64,000 nucleotides of DNA from Rhynchopus sp. YZ270_cl-10 (lineage: Eukaryota; Euglenozoa; Diplonemea; Diplonemida; Diplonemidae), in assembly GCA_964035575.1 (NCBI GenBank), contig OZ037833.1, positions 2,046,001 to 2,110,000 on the forward strand, written 5' to 3'. The notes under the pieces are model-generated. The model saw only the letters and a program-made list of their open reading frames with translations, was not told the DNA's origin and searched no databases. Both the position numbers and the translations under genes were made by a program. Below, in pieces: positions 19,629-29,526 of this stretch; position 1 is the stretch's first letter, and every line of letters begins with the position of its first letter.

Positions 19629-20189
19629 GTTTTTTGAAGTATAAAAAATGAAAGTAAAAAAAGGGAAAGTTGTAAATGCAAACACCGTGAAGACGCATAC
19701 ACCGGGATAGCAAATACTAGGGAAAATAGTAGGATCGGGTATAAGTAAAGTTGTTTTTTTTTTCCGTTGATGTGCAATCCTCCTGTTTGCGGGATGATTT
19801 GGCGACCGTATCGGTAAATACTATTTCTCCTTTAAAGCAAAGCTTCGTAGGAATAAATGAATAAAAAAATGCACAGCGCCCCAAGGTTGCATCCCATCAA
19901 AATTCCCCTCCATAGTTGTCGAACCACAGAGGGATCACTTTAAGAAAAAAAATCGTGCGAAAAAAAAAAAAGGTGGGAAAAAAAGGATATAAAATGAGGA
20001 AGACTTCGGCATGTGTGAGTGTTTGGACACAAAAAAAAAAGTTACAAGAGCCCCGACAGAGCTCGCGCTAAAGTCCATCCCTCATCCCGGGATTTTTGGG
20101 GGTTTTGGTAGGAACGTTTTTTTTTTGCAGTACGGGGATTTCATTAAGAAACCAGAAGTTCTAATATTGTTGAGTAAGACCACCACATA
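19629..20189. other. Spacer with one family-B hairpin; no gene
   Basis: Near 19668-19712 the leader AAAGTTGTAA precedes ATGC...GCAT ends around CACCGTG, a family-B-like hairpin with a different outer stem from other copies. Otherwise A/T-rich sequence with homopolymers. Confidence 0.5.
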
Positions 20190-20935
20190 GTGGACTTGCA
20201 TATACATGTGACCCCGCCGTGGAACGCAATTGGCTCGGAAAGTCAAAAGAAAGAGGAGAAAAAAGAAAAGGAAAAAAAAAAAAGTTGGTTACCGTGCGCC
20301 TGCGGCGCTGCCTGTTCCCTTCCAGTTTCTACAGGCAAACACTTGCCCCCTTTACCTTACACTTACGGGTTTTGACCAAAACCAAGAACTTGTCCATTTC
20401 GGCAAATTGACCCCACCACAGAACGGACGAATTCCGGAAATGCAAATGCCGGTGTTTTCGCGCATTTTCATGTTGCAAGACGTCAGGATCAGGGAGAGAA
20501 AATCTGGTTGTGGGATTTACATTGGCCCTCTTTACCCTACATGGATTTTGACCAAAACCAAAAAATTGGCCATTTCGGCAAAGTGACCCCACCACAGCGC
20601 GGACGGATTCCGGAAATTCCAATCGCGGTATGTTTTGAGGCTGAAAACCCACTGATTTTCAGGAGAAAAATTGCTTCCAAATCTCGGAATTTTCCGAATT
20701 TTCCTGAAAATGACCCTTGTTTACGAGTATGGGTTCATATTTTGCGAAAATTTAAGTCACTAAAATTTTGTCCATTTTTCCGTATATACCCCACCACAAG
20801 CCGGGATTGGCCCGGAAATGCCACAAAACGGGGTTTCCGGGCCTCCCCAGCTAACCTTTTCAAGGAACGTTTTTCCGTACCCGAAATCCATTTTTCCCCC
20901 ATTTTTTCCCATAATTAGCGCGACCACTGAGCCCC
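20190..20935. repeat. Composite low-copy repeat, inverted counterpart of 12.84-13.68 kb
   Basis: Pieces at about 20194-20330 (shared GCGCCTGCGGCGCT core) and about 20695-20930 are the reverse complement of pieces at about 13553-13680 and 12870-13090. Between them a roughly 75-bp module (TTTTGACCAAAACCA ... ACCCCACCACAG) occurs at least twice (from about 20369 and 20548), with a third diverged form near 20755. No coding. Confidence 0.75.
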
Positions 20936-21143
20936 GACAAAAAAAAAACCCTGTTAGCAGCTAGCAGTAAACAGGTCTTTTTTTGAAGTGCTTTTTTGGG
21001 GGGGATCTTTGTTTGAAGAACGTACATGATGACAGACACACACAAACAAACACTACCAACACATGAGGATTAAACAAAGCCACCAAAAAAAAAAAAAATA
21101 GAAGTTGAAAGTACAAACGCAGCAAAAAACCTCCTCCCCCTTT

Positions 21144-23365
21144 TCACAACTTGCACTGTTCCTCAGAGACAAAACCCGCCTCTTTGCTCCAACACTCCCT
21201 GCCGAGAACAAATGTTTTGAGCGGCTCCAGAGTACTAGAGTCAAATAGAACGAAATCTGCGTCTGCGCCGTATTCGAGATGTCCTTTCCTGTTGTTGTTG
21301 GTGTTGTTGTTGTTTCTTCCAAATTTGTACTGATTCTACTCAAAATACTATTCATATTTCATTTTGGTTTGTTTTGTTTGTTTACATACCTCCTTTCAAT
21401 CCCAAGCGCCTTCGCTGGGTGCAGCGACGCACACACCATCGCCTCCGCAATACTACACCCCGTAAACCTTACCAAATTCTTGACACATTCTATCAACGTC
21501 GGCACTGCACCTGCTAATGTGTCTTGCCCTTCTAAGGTTGCTTTATACACCAAATGCCCTCCATAACGCTCCGGCACACGCGTTTCCACTACGGTCACCT
21601 CTTTTCCTGCCAATTTGTACGAACCTGGTGGCATTCCCATCGCTTCCATTGCGTCGGTTACGAGAATACAACCGTTTGGGTGCGCTTCGTATGCAATACG
21701 AACCGACGCGGGGTGGGTGTGCAGGCCGTCAACGATAATACCGAAGTACGGCTTGTTTGGTATATCTGACCCAAGAATTCCAATGAGCCCAGGGTCGCGG
21801 TGAGAGAAGGACCGCATTGCGTTGTACAGATGGGTGACTAGGCTTGCTCCGTGCGCGACACCTGCCTCTGCCTCGCAGAGGGTGGCGTTACTGTGACCTA
21901 CAGAAACCTTGACACCCCTCTGCGTCAACCCTTCAATTGTCGCTAAGGCACCTTCCACCTCAGGCGCAATGGTAACCAACGCCACTGCCTCCATCCGCCC
22001 ATACATCGCCACCGCATCCTGAAACCCCCTCTTCGGTGGAATAATCAACTCCCTATCGTGCGCACCGTTCTTCAACTTCGACAAAAACGGACCCTCCAGA
22101 TGACATCCTAACATATGAGCACACCCATTCTCCCCTCCCTTCTTTGGAAGCAAAATCCCAAGATTCTTCCGATAAAGCTCCGGACCACTAGTAATAACAG
22201 TAGGACAATACGAAGTACATCCATGAGAAAGAATGCCTTGAGAGACCTTCCGAACGCCAGAGGGTGTGAGGGAGGGGTCTGTGAAGTCTACACCAAACGC
22301 ACCGTTTATTTGTATATCGACCAGCCCTGCACAACAGAACGCTCCGTGGCCATTTACAATCGTTTCTGCTGCGTACTCCTCTTCTTCATGCGCTTCCCAG
22401 AAGCGTGCGGAGGGGTCGATCACCCTGCCTTCTCTGATCCAGAGGTCGTCTTCTACAAAGGTGGTACCACGGAGAAGCTTTATGTTTACTACCTTCATGA
22501 CTCCTGAACCTTGAGAAATGGGTATTTTGATATCCAATGGGGTGAAGGCAGCGGGGGTGAGGTCGTTGTGGAGTGCGTTCTGTTCTAGGTCTTTGTAGTA
22601 TGTGTAGGTGCTGCGCAGCATTCCTTCGCATGCGTCTTCGTCGGAAACGACGGTTGCTGCAGGGTGGTTTTGAAAGTATGTTAAACTGTTTGAATGTGAT
22701 ATCTCGGCATTCGTCAACGCAACCACCGCATCCCCCATCCCCACCCCCACCGCAATAGTGAGCAGTTCTCTCGCAGACAAAACAGTTTGCACCCCAACCG
22801 TCAACCCAATTCTCGGCACCTCCCAGGTCTCATCCGGTCCGATAATCGCATGGGTCTTCCTCGTTGAAGAGGACAACGTCTTAACTCGGGTGACGCTCGC
22901 CAAAGAGGATCCTGGCATATTAAAACCAACATGCCCATCGCATCCAGGGGAGCACACAGAGAAGTCCAACCCTCCGGTGTTCGCAATCTGTTGCTCAAAT
23001 AGACTGCATTCTTGATCTAAATTATCCGCATTTCCATCAAGGATAATGACATTCTGTGGTTTCACGTCAATGTGTTTCAGCAAAGCACGCCAGAGAATAG
23101 CATGAACCGATTGAGGGTGTGATTTGGGCAGCCCACAGTACTCATGCGATGCGAAGAAGGTGACGTTCTGGAAAGACACCATGTGGTCGCGGTGGTGACG
23201 TACGAGGCGGTCAAGAAGGGGGTGGATCATTGCATTCGGGGAAACCAAGATGTTAAATGTTTTGCGGGTTTCCGACGGCACAAAATCACGTATTCTCTGA
23301 ACTAATAAACGGGTCGCATCACGATACACATCCTCAGGTGACGCCTTAATGAATACTCTTGGCAT
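21144..23365 (-). CDS. NagB-NagA fusion: degenerate glucosamine-6-P deaminase domain plus N-acetylglucosamine-6-phosphate deacetylase
   Basis: Exon 1 is 23365-21390 and exon 2 is 21288-21144; the 101-bp intron starts GTATGT and ends AACAACAG. Splicing gives 706 residues and restores the deacetylase C-terminus (KGHLEYGADADFVLFD). Residues 1-about 290 align with NagB (HEYCGLPKSHP, GCDGHVGFNMPGSSLAS, IGLTVGVQTVLSAREL). However, the E. coli catalytic Asp72 position is His74, the Glu148 position is Met150, and the GGTP loop is missing. Residues about 330-706 are a complete NagA with HLEGPFL, SVGHSNA, THLYNAM and VTDAMEAMG intact. Role: amino-sugar catabolism; the deaminase half is probably regulatory or structural. 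The start is favoured by the acceptor ACTATTGCAG 15 bases upstream. Confidence 0.9.
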
Positions 23366-23499
23366 TGTTACCCACCCGTTGTCTGCAATAGTGAGGGTAA
23401 AAAGAGGGGGAAGGAGAATAAAAGTAAAGTTGATAGTGCAAACGTGAATAAAAAAAATGTCTTTTTTTTTTTTGTCTCTTTTCTCATAATTCATATGCA

Positions 23500-23715
23500 A
23501 GGGTGTGTTCTGCTTGAAATATTTCTGGTGATTTGGTAGCCCTTAAGGATGACCTTTGCTTTTGTTCCCCTCTGATTCTCACGTTGTAGGAGAGTCATCT
23601 TTTTGTCTCGGTATTTACAGAAAGTCTTTAGAGAAAGATGGAAAGGTGGGCGTTATATTGCGCACATCCGGTGAAGAAAACAGAGAAAAAAAAAAAGAAC
23701 TGTGGTTGATGCAGG
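23500..23715. other. Spacer; nothing recognised
   Basis: A/T-rich sequence between the NagB-NagA gene and a family-E repeat. No coding frame with protein-like composition. Confidence 0.4.
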
Positions 23716-23766
23716 CACCTCCGACTGACCCACCTACGATGCCAGCCATCCGGATGAAAGCACAAA
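23709..23766. repeat. Dispersed repeat family E copy
   Basis: GTTGATGCAGGCACCTCCGA leads into GACCCACC, ACGATGCCAGCC and the perfect palindrome CATCCGGATG. Near-identical to copies at 31608-31668, 41886-41942 and 53238-53296. Confidence 0.85.
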
Positions 23767-24567
23767 AAAAAAGGGGGAAACGCTCATATAGAGTTGTGCA
23801 TGCACCACGAGAATGCGTTTTCACAATTGTTGGATTTTGTTTTTGTTTTTTTTTGTTGGGAAACAAAAATGAGGTGCTAGAGTGGGGTGGTGTTGGGCGG
23901 TGTGGAATAACTAAGAGAAAAAAAACATAAGAAAAAAATATACAATGTTTTTTTTTTTTTGCTGAACAAAAGAAGAAGAAAAAATATGGCAAGATGAAAA
24001 AAAAATACCCCCAAAAATAAAAAACAATGGCATCGAACAGCACGCGTTTTTTTCCCCCCCCTCGAGAGAACTGGAGCTCACAGTTCCATGAAAAACCCAG
24101 GAGTCATTCATGTCCAAAATTCTCATTTCTTTTTTTTTTTTTTTTTTTGTATTCTTTCAAAAAGAAGAAGGTATGGAGAATGTGTCCATGTACACAATCG
24201 TCTCCATCCTTTTGTCCAAAATGGCGAATGTCGTCTACGGATTCCAATGAATCCTAAAAATACCAAAAAAATCTCGAAAAAAAAAACAAAACTAGACACA
24301 AAAACCTAACCTCTCTCAACACAAACTAAAGGTTGAACGGAAGCGTAAACGCTCCTAATAAGGATCAAGGGGGTGAGTCTTCAGCAAAACCTTCACATAT
24401 AAAAGAAAACGTGAGGTTTTCGAGAGCCCGATCGACTACAAAACAAGAAAAGGAAACACACACACACACACACACTTGAAAGATGAATATGCCTCTCACA
24501 CACATTTTTCAAAAATGCATCTGCAATGGCATCTCTGCCACCACTCTGTGGGTGATCGAACCCCTCG

Positions 24568-24752
24568 AAGTGTTTGCACTTTGGGAGGTGCTTTGCCGGA
24601 AAATAATACAAGAATAGAGCATAAACGCCTCGCCGTGCAACCTAGCGGACGCAAAACACCGAACAATGAATCTGTGAAACATGAAAAAACACACAGGAGG
24701 GTTAGAGGATGAAACAACCACTCTCTCGCTCTCTCTCTCTCTCTCTCTCACT
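24568..24752. repeat. Second copy of the 165-bp repeat, ending in a (CT)n tract
   Basis: Matches 18334-18498 with scattered substitutions and runs into CTCTCTCTCTCTCTCTCTCA at its right end. A family-A-like hairpin precedes it near 24476-24515, and a family-D motif follows near 24797-24825. Confidence 0.85.
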
Positions 24753-25548
24753 CTCTTTGTCTGTTCACCGGATAATTAGTTAGATTTTTTCTTCTTTGAT
24801 AAATTTGGTTGGAGTAGTGTAGTTGCCTCGGTTGTGTTGCCACAGTTGTGCAATCTCCACTGTCAACTCTTTTTTTTTATTGTCCGGATCTTCACTGTTG
24901 GTTTGTCTGTTCACTCGCTTCCCTCAAGTAATAAACTGTTCGTGTTTTTTTTGGATAATTTCGAGCCGACGCAAGATTCAGATGATAAGCTCGTTCTTAG
25001 TATGATTAGATTACTTAATGTTTTGAACATTGGTTATTCATCAATCTTTTTTTGTTGTATTTTTGAATCCTTTTTTGTCACGTTATTAGTCACTTTGAAT
25101 ATGAGAAATCTACTGATGTAAGAGCAGTAGGCACACACACACACACAACTATTGCAAAGATGTGTAAAGAAATGCCATTTTTTTTTTGCTGACAGCACCT
25201 CTGAATTGGGAAGAAATTTAACAAAGGTTTTTGGGGGCAAAAAAAGGGCGATTTTCACTCTTATCTGCAGTGTTCTTGCTCTCTGGCAAGACTTCTTTGG
25301 GGATCTGGTTAGTTTTACAGCAGAGGGCAGGCTGTTGCACAGAGGGGGAAAGAGAACAGTGAATATCATGATCACATACACTGAGATATTCACAAGAAAA
25401 AGAGAAGTTAGGCTAGCTCCAATCCGATCCTCTTTGTGCTATAGTTCCCTCTATAGTATGCGTTTGACACATAGTAAATTTTGCGGAATATTACGATATT
25501 TACAATATGTGTTTACACAACGAAACGCTCGCAGACTACAACAAAAAA

Positions 25549-25601
25549 AGGTGAAGTTGATAGTGCAAACGTCTCTACGACGCAAGCACTGACACTCCGC
25601 G
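25549..25601. repeat. Family-B hairpin: leader plus AGTGC/GCACT and CGT-CTCT-ACG stems
   Basis: Leader GTGAAGTTGAT is followed by AGTGC (25562-25566), CGT (25570-25572), loop CTCT, ACG (25577-25579) and GCACT (25586-25590). The copy at 62892-62940 has CGC-CTCT-GCG instead, a compensatory change. Confidence 0.8.
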
Positions 25602-25880
25602 GGTTAAAAAAAAAGTATTTTCATCATATGCAATCAATAAATTGATAGTATATGGTGAGGGATCAACAAAAATGGTCCCATCTTTCTTTTTATGTTGTGT
25701 GTTTTGCAAAACGTAGAAAAGAAAAGTAAAATGCTTCGTGCACAAGTTGAAACTTCAGTAGATTGGTTTCTGATATTAACCCTGTTTCAGTCCTAAGAAT
25801 CATAAAAAAAAAAAAAAAAAATAGAACACATCATAAGACACATTATTTAGTGAAGAAAAAAAAAACGGAGGGGGGGAAAG

Positions 25881-26054
25881 TAGGTAAGAATGAACGTAAG
25901 CTTCACTGTGCTTAGTCACCTGAAGGAGCAGATCTTTCTACAGAGGCAAGAGTTGTACAACACGAGATATTCAAATCCAAAATGTCCACATAACACACAA
26001 AAAATAAAGAAAAGTTTATAAGATGATCCTAAGCCTCTCGTGCTTAGTCACCAA
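25881..26054. repeat. Two family-A hairpins
   Basis: One at 25881-25920 (TAAGC...GCTTA stem). One at 26011-26052 with leader AAAGTTTATAAGATGA, stem CTAAGC (26029-26034), loop CTCTCGT and stem GCTTAG (26042-26047), then TCACC. There is no gene in the surrounding spacer from about 25600 to 26374. Confidence 0.8.
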
Positions 26055-26374
26055 TAAAAGTTACCCTTGCAATACAAAGCCCTGGCTGTGTATCGTAAAA
26101 GCACAAAAAATAGGTACATAACCCTGACAGCAAAGCATAAAAAAAAGGAGAACAGGTTGTGAATACACAGACCTCCCATTTTGTTTTTTTTTTTTCGAAT
26201 CATCGGAAAAAATACAGTACCATCGCCAACACCGCCATGGAGTTGCACACCCCTAAAAGAACCCTCCCCAACCCTCCCGAATCACTCCTTTTTTTTTGGA
26301 TAGATTATGCCAAGCAAAGACACCCCCCCTAACAAATGAGTACGCTGAAATGAGAGAGGCTAGGTAGGATGTTC

Positions 26375-28057
26375 TCAGCACGCTGCACCTGGGCGGGGTT
26401 CTGTGCTTATGCAGGAGCGGAAGAGGGATTCGGAGGAGAGGTTGTCACGGCTGGCTTGTGAGGCAATGGTGAGGGAGGTCTGCCTTGCGAGGTCGTGGCT
26501 GGGCTTGGGGGAGCTGCGCACGTCTGCGTCGGCAGCTCTGGCGGCATGATCCGCATCTGCACCCGCCTTATCATCGTAGTACTGAAGAGGTGCTGGTTCA
26601 TGTCTCGCAGGTTCGCTTGCACTCAGCTCAGGACTGCTCTGGTGAGAAAATACAGGAGAATGTGTACGTGAAGACTCGTTCGCCTGTCGGGGTGCAACCC
26701 CCCTAACCCCAAAGGCGCTAGTAAGCAGTCGACTTCCCCTAGTCCCAAAGGCGCTAGAGGAAGCCTTAAAGTGTCTCCCAAACGTAGAAGCATGTGTAGG
26801 TGAAATAGGCTCCATAACAAAGTCTTCGGATGGAATGCAGGCAATGGTAGAGGCACCAAGCGACGCAGGGGAGGTGGGGCGTGGCTCGTCGCGCAGGAAG
26901 GCCATGTCTGAGACGCTGACGGCAGGGCGCACAGTCTCGGGTGTTTCCTTGCCTTTGTGCACGATGACGATGGAGCCGTCGTCGACAGTGGTGGGCTCGT
27001 GCCGGCGTTCACACACAACGTCGAGGTCGACAGCAAAGGCGCCACCCAAGGAGCTTGAGATGCTGTCCATCTGTGCTGCGGGGAAGGTCAGCACAGCGCC
27101 GTTCTGCAGGCCGTCGGGGAAGAGGTGCGACGAGTGCATCTGCAGGTTGAAGAGCACCTCACGTCGCCGGAACTCGTTCACACTCCACATTGTGATGTTG
27201 AAGTCGTCGTCCACATGTGTGTCCACCACAAGCTCCACTGTCTCTGTGCTCCCTGTCACACGCCGGCGTGAGTGGCGGTGGATGCCTTCCTCACCAGGTG
27301 TGAACACAACAGACTTCGACATCCGTGCACGGTTTGAGAACGCGTTCCCTTGCGAGTACACTGCACGCACGTGCTCAATCTCCACCACAACCTTTGCGCG
27401 TGCCATCACAGACGCAGGGATCCCACGCAAGGTAATGAGACGCACAAGAGCAGGCATGTGTGGAGGTGGGGTGAACATCTGCCGCGAGGACATCCCCATT
27501 GAGAAGTACGAGAGGTAGCGCAGCTGCGAGGGTGTGAAGTGCACAGGGTCCTTCCGCTTCCCACGGTACCACCCCACAGCAGTCTTCTCGTCCACAAACA
27601 GGTTTGTGTACAGCATGAAGCTGATCACACACAATGCCGCACGCCCCTCCCCAGGCCCATCCAGCAACACCAGCACACGTGAGTTCGGCCGTGCCAGGTG
27701 CTCCGTCACCACCGCCACAAAGCTCCACAGCATCTGCAACGATGGGGTGGCCTCCTTGCACGCAAAGCACGCCACAGGCCCTTCGTGCAGCACCGCAAGT
27801 GTCCCAGACTCCCCCGTCAGATCCACAAGCAGGCAGTTGTACCCACGGAACTCCTGCTGGATGCGCGCCTTCACCCACTCCGACCCACGCCCCAGCGACG
27901 ACGCCACCACATTCTGTGCAGGCGGGCGCACCAAGACCACTTCCCGCGTCACAGGGCTCAGCAGGCCCTCCTCCTTCCCACCCACAACACCCCCCACAGC
28001 CTCGCCTACGTTACCAAGAGCAGATTGCGCTACTTTCAAGAAATCCCCGAAAGGCAT
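26375..28057 (-). CDS. PTEN/auxilin-like pseudophosphatase with C2-like domain, copy 1
   Basis: 560 residues from ATG 28057; CCTCCACAG lies 15 bases upstream and marks the acceptor. Residues about 35-200 resemble the tensin/auxilin phosphatase-like domain: YNCLLVDLTGE, then SRVLVLLDGPGEGRAALCVI where an active enzyme has HCxxGxxR, then FTPSQLRYLSYFSMGM. The catalytic Cys is Asp133 and the preceding His is Leu, so it should lack phosphatase activity. Residues about 203-350 look like the following C2 domain. The tail (413-560) is Ser/Pro-rich and unique to this copy. No J domain is present. Likely a membrane-lipid-binding scaffold. The block 26823-28072 is repeated at 33305-34554. Confidence 0.75.
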   Translation of the reverse strand: MPFGDFLKVAQSALGNVGEAVGGVVGGKEEGLLSPVTREVVLVRPPAQNVVASSLGRGSEWVKARIQQEFRGYNCLLVDLTGESGTLAVLHEGPVACFACKEATPSLQMLWSFVAVVTEHLARPNSRVLVLLDGPGEGRAALCVISFMLYTNLFVDEKTAVGWYRGKRKDPVHFTPSQLRYLSYFSMGMSSRQMFTPPPHMPALVRLITLRGIPASVMARAKVVVEIEHVRAVYSQGNAFSNRARMSKSVVFTPGEEGIHRHSRRRVTGSTETVELVVDTHVDDDFNITMWSVNEFRRREVLFNLQMHSSHLFPDGLQNGAVLTFPAAQMDSISSSLGGAFAVDLDVVCERRHEPTTVDDGSIVIVHKGKETPETVRPAVSVSDMAFLRDEPRPTSPASLGASTIACIPSEDFVMEPISPTHASTFGRHFKASSSAFGTRGSRLLTSAFGVRGVAPRQANESSRTHSPVFSHQSSPELSASEPARHEPAPLQYYDDKAGADADHAARAADADVRSSPKPSHDLARQTSLTIASQASRDNLSSESLFRSCISTEPRPGAAC

Positions 28058-28520
28058 TTGTGTGTATTCTGTGGAGGATATGACTATGCACGACACAACA
28101 TCGCAAACGGTACAAAACAATATTCTCTTTCTTTTTCTCTCTCTTTTCTGAGAATTCTTGCTGACTGCACCAACCGCTTTGCCAACAACAGCGCTAGGAG
28201 AAGGGGTCAGCTGAAGTGGCAAAACGGGCCAAAAAAAAGAGGAATAGAACTTTCAGTGTTGAATGCCAAAAGAGACGAAACCCCAAAACCTCTGCTTCAA
28301 TAGTGGTTGTGGTGTTTTCCCCATAGTCAGCTACGATACCTTCCCCCCCTCCTTTCCCCCGTTCCTTCTCTGAGGGGGTTCAGGCTCAGCTGCTTCAAAA
28401 CAAACAAAACTTTAAACATCCAAATTCCAAACAAAAACAGGGTCATATATGCACATTTCTCCCCCACTCCCACAACTGAACAATACCATTAAGGCTTTCT
28501 TGGATCAAAAAAGAAAAAGA

Positions 28521-28900
28521 AAATTTGATAAGATGACCCTAAGCCTCTCGCGCTTAGTCAGCTTTGATCAAAAGGTACGATGCATCTAAACCTCATGTTT
28601 AGTCAAACAAAGAATACCTCATAAAAAAAAATTGTAAAGATGAAAATGCCTCTTGTGCACAACAACAACAACTTTAGAAGGAAATGCCAAAAGGAATTTG
28701 TCGAAGATGTGACCATGGGGGAGGGGGAGGTACAAATAGAGCATCCTCTCGCGAAGACACAGACTCATGCCCTCAGAAGACGACAAAAGGGAGGAGGGGT
28801 TAAAAAAGGGGTATTTTAATATCGCAGGAAAGGGGGGGGGGGGAAAGGAGGGAGAAAAAAAATTGATTAGATGAGCCTCAGCCTCCGCTGCTTCACCTAA
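28521..28900. repeat. Cluster of family-A hairpins with four different stems
   Basis: 28521-28562: CTAAGC-CTCTCGC-GCTTAG. 28586-28602: CTAAAC-CTCAT-GTTTAG. About 28632-28660: TGC-CTCTTGT-GCA. 28862-28898: leader ATTGATTAGATGA with CAGC-CTCC-GCTG. All have the CTC-containing loop on the plus strand. Confidence 0.75.
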
Positions 28901-29155
28901 AAATGAAGGAGAACCAAGAAAAAAAAACCCCCTTGACAAGATAAAGAGATGCACTACCTCACTCTGTACGCATCAAAAAATAATAAGACCAAACCACCAT
29001 GGACATGTGTCCACAGGAAAAGAAGAAGAAAAGAAAAAAAAACCTTGATCAAAATGTGCCTTGTGTATGCACCTCATTACGCCTTTCTTTTTCAAAAAGG
29101 TGTTTTGTTTTAGAGTAAACCAATCAAGCGGGGCCCGGTAGATATCCCCCAGCCC

Positions 29156-29460
29156 TTACTGGGGGGGGGCGAATAAGAGATGTGGCATCTCTTATTAGGC
29201 GAACGGACGAGCCAAAAATAAAAAAAAAATTTTGGGGGAAAAAAAGCAAATAGACATTTTCGCCGGAGGCAAAAAAAATTTTTTGACCACTTTTTTGCCA
29301 GACCGGGTAGACAGGGTAAAATTTCAAAATGTTTTTTCAAGATAAAACCCTGGTGCGTGCAAAAAAAAAAAAAAAAATACCCCTAAAATCTCAACCTGAT
29401 CTCTTATTCGGCCCTAATCTCTTATTCACCCCTGATCTCTTATTCGCCCCCCCCCAGTAA
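29156..29460. mobile_element. 305-bp MITE with 26-bp terminal inverted repeats, copy 2
   Basis: Near-identical to 13728-14034, with the same TTACTGGGGG...CCCCCAGTAA termini; small differences lie in homopolymers and a few bases. A perfect 20-bp palindrome (TTTCGAACGCGCGTTCGAAA, 29507-29526) lies just outside it and is not part of copy 1. Confidence 0.85.
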
Positions 29461-29526
29461 CGATTTGTTTTTTTTTTTTTTTTTGATTTTTTTTTGTTGC
29501 CATAGCTTTCGAACGCGCGTTCGAAA

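Noticed and set aside
26835-28303. Several 150-230-residue plus-strand frames over the pseudophosphatase genes, repeated at 33125-34605
   Set aside because: Antisense shadows of a GC-rich coding region. They recur in the second copy only because the DNA is duplicated.
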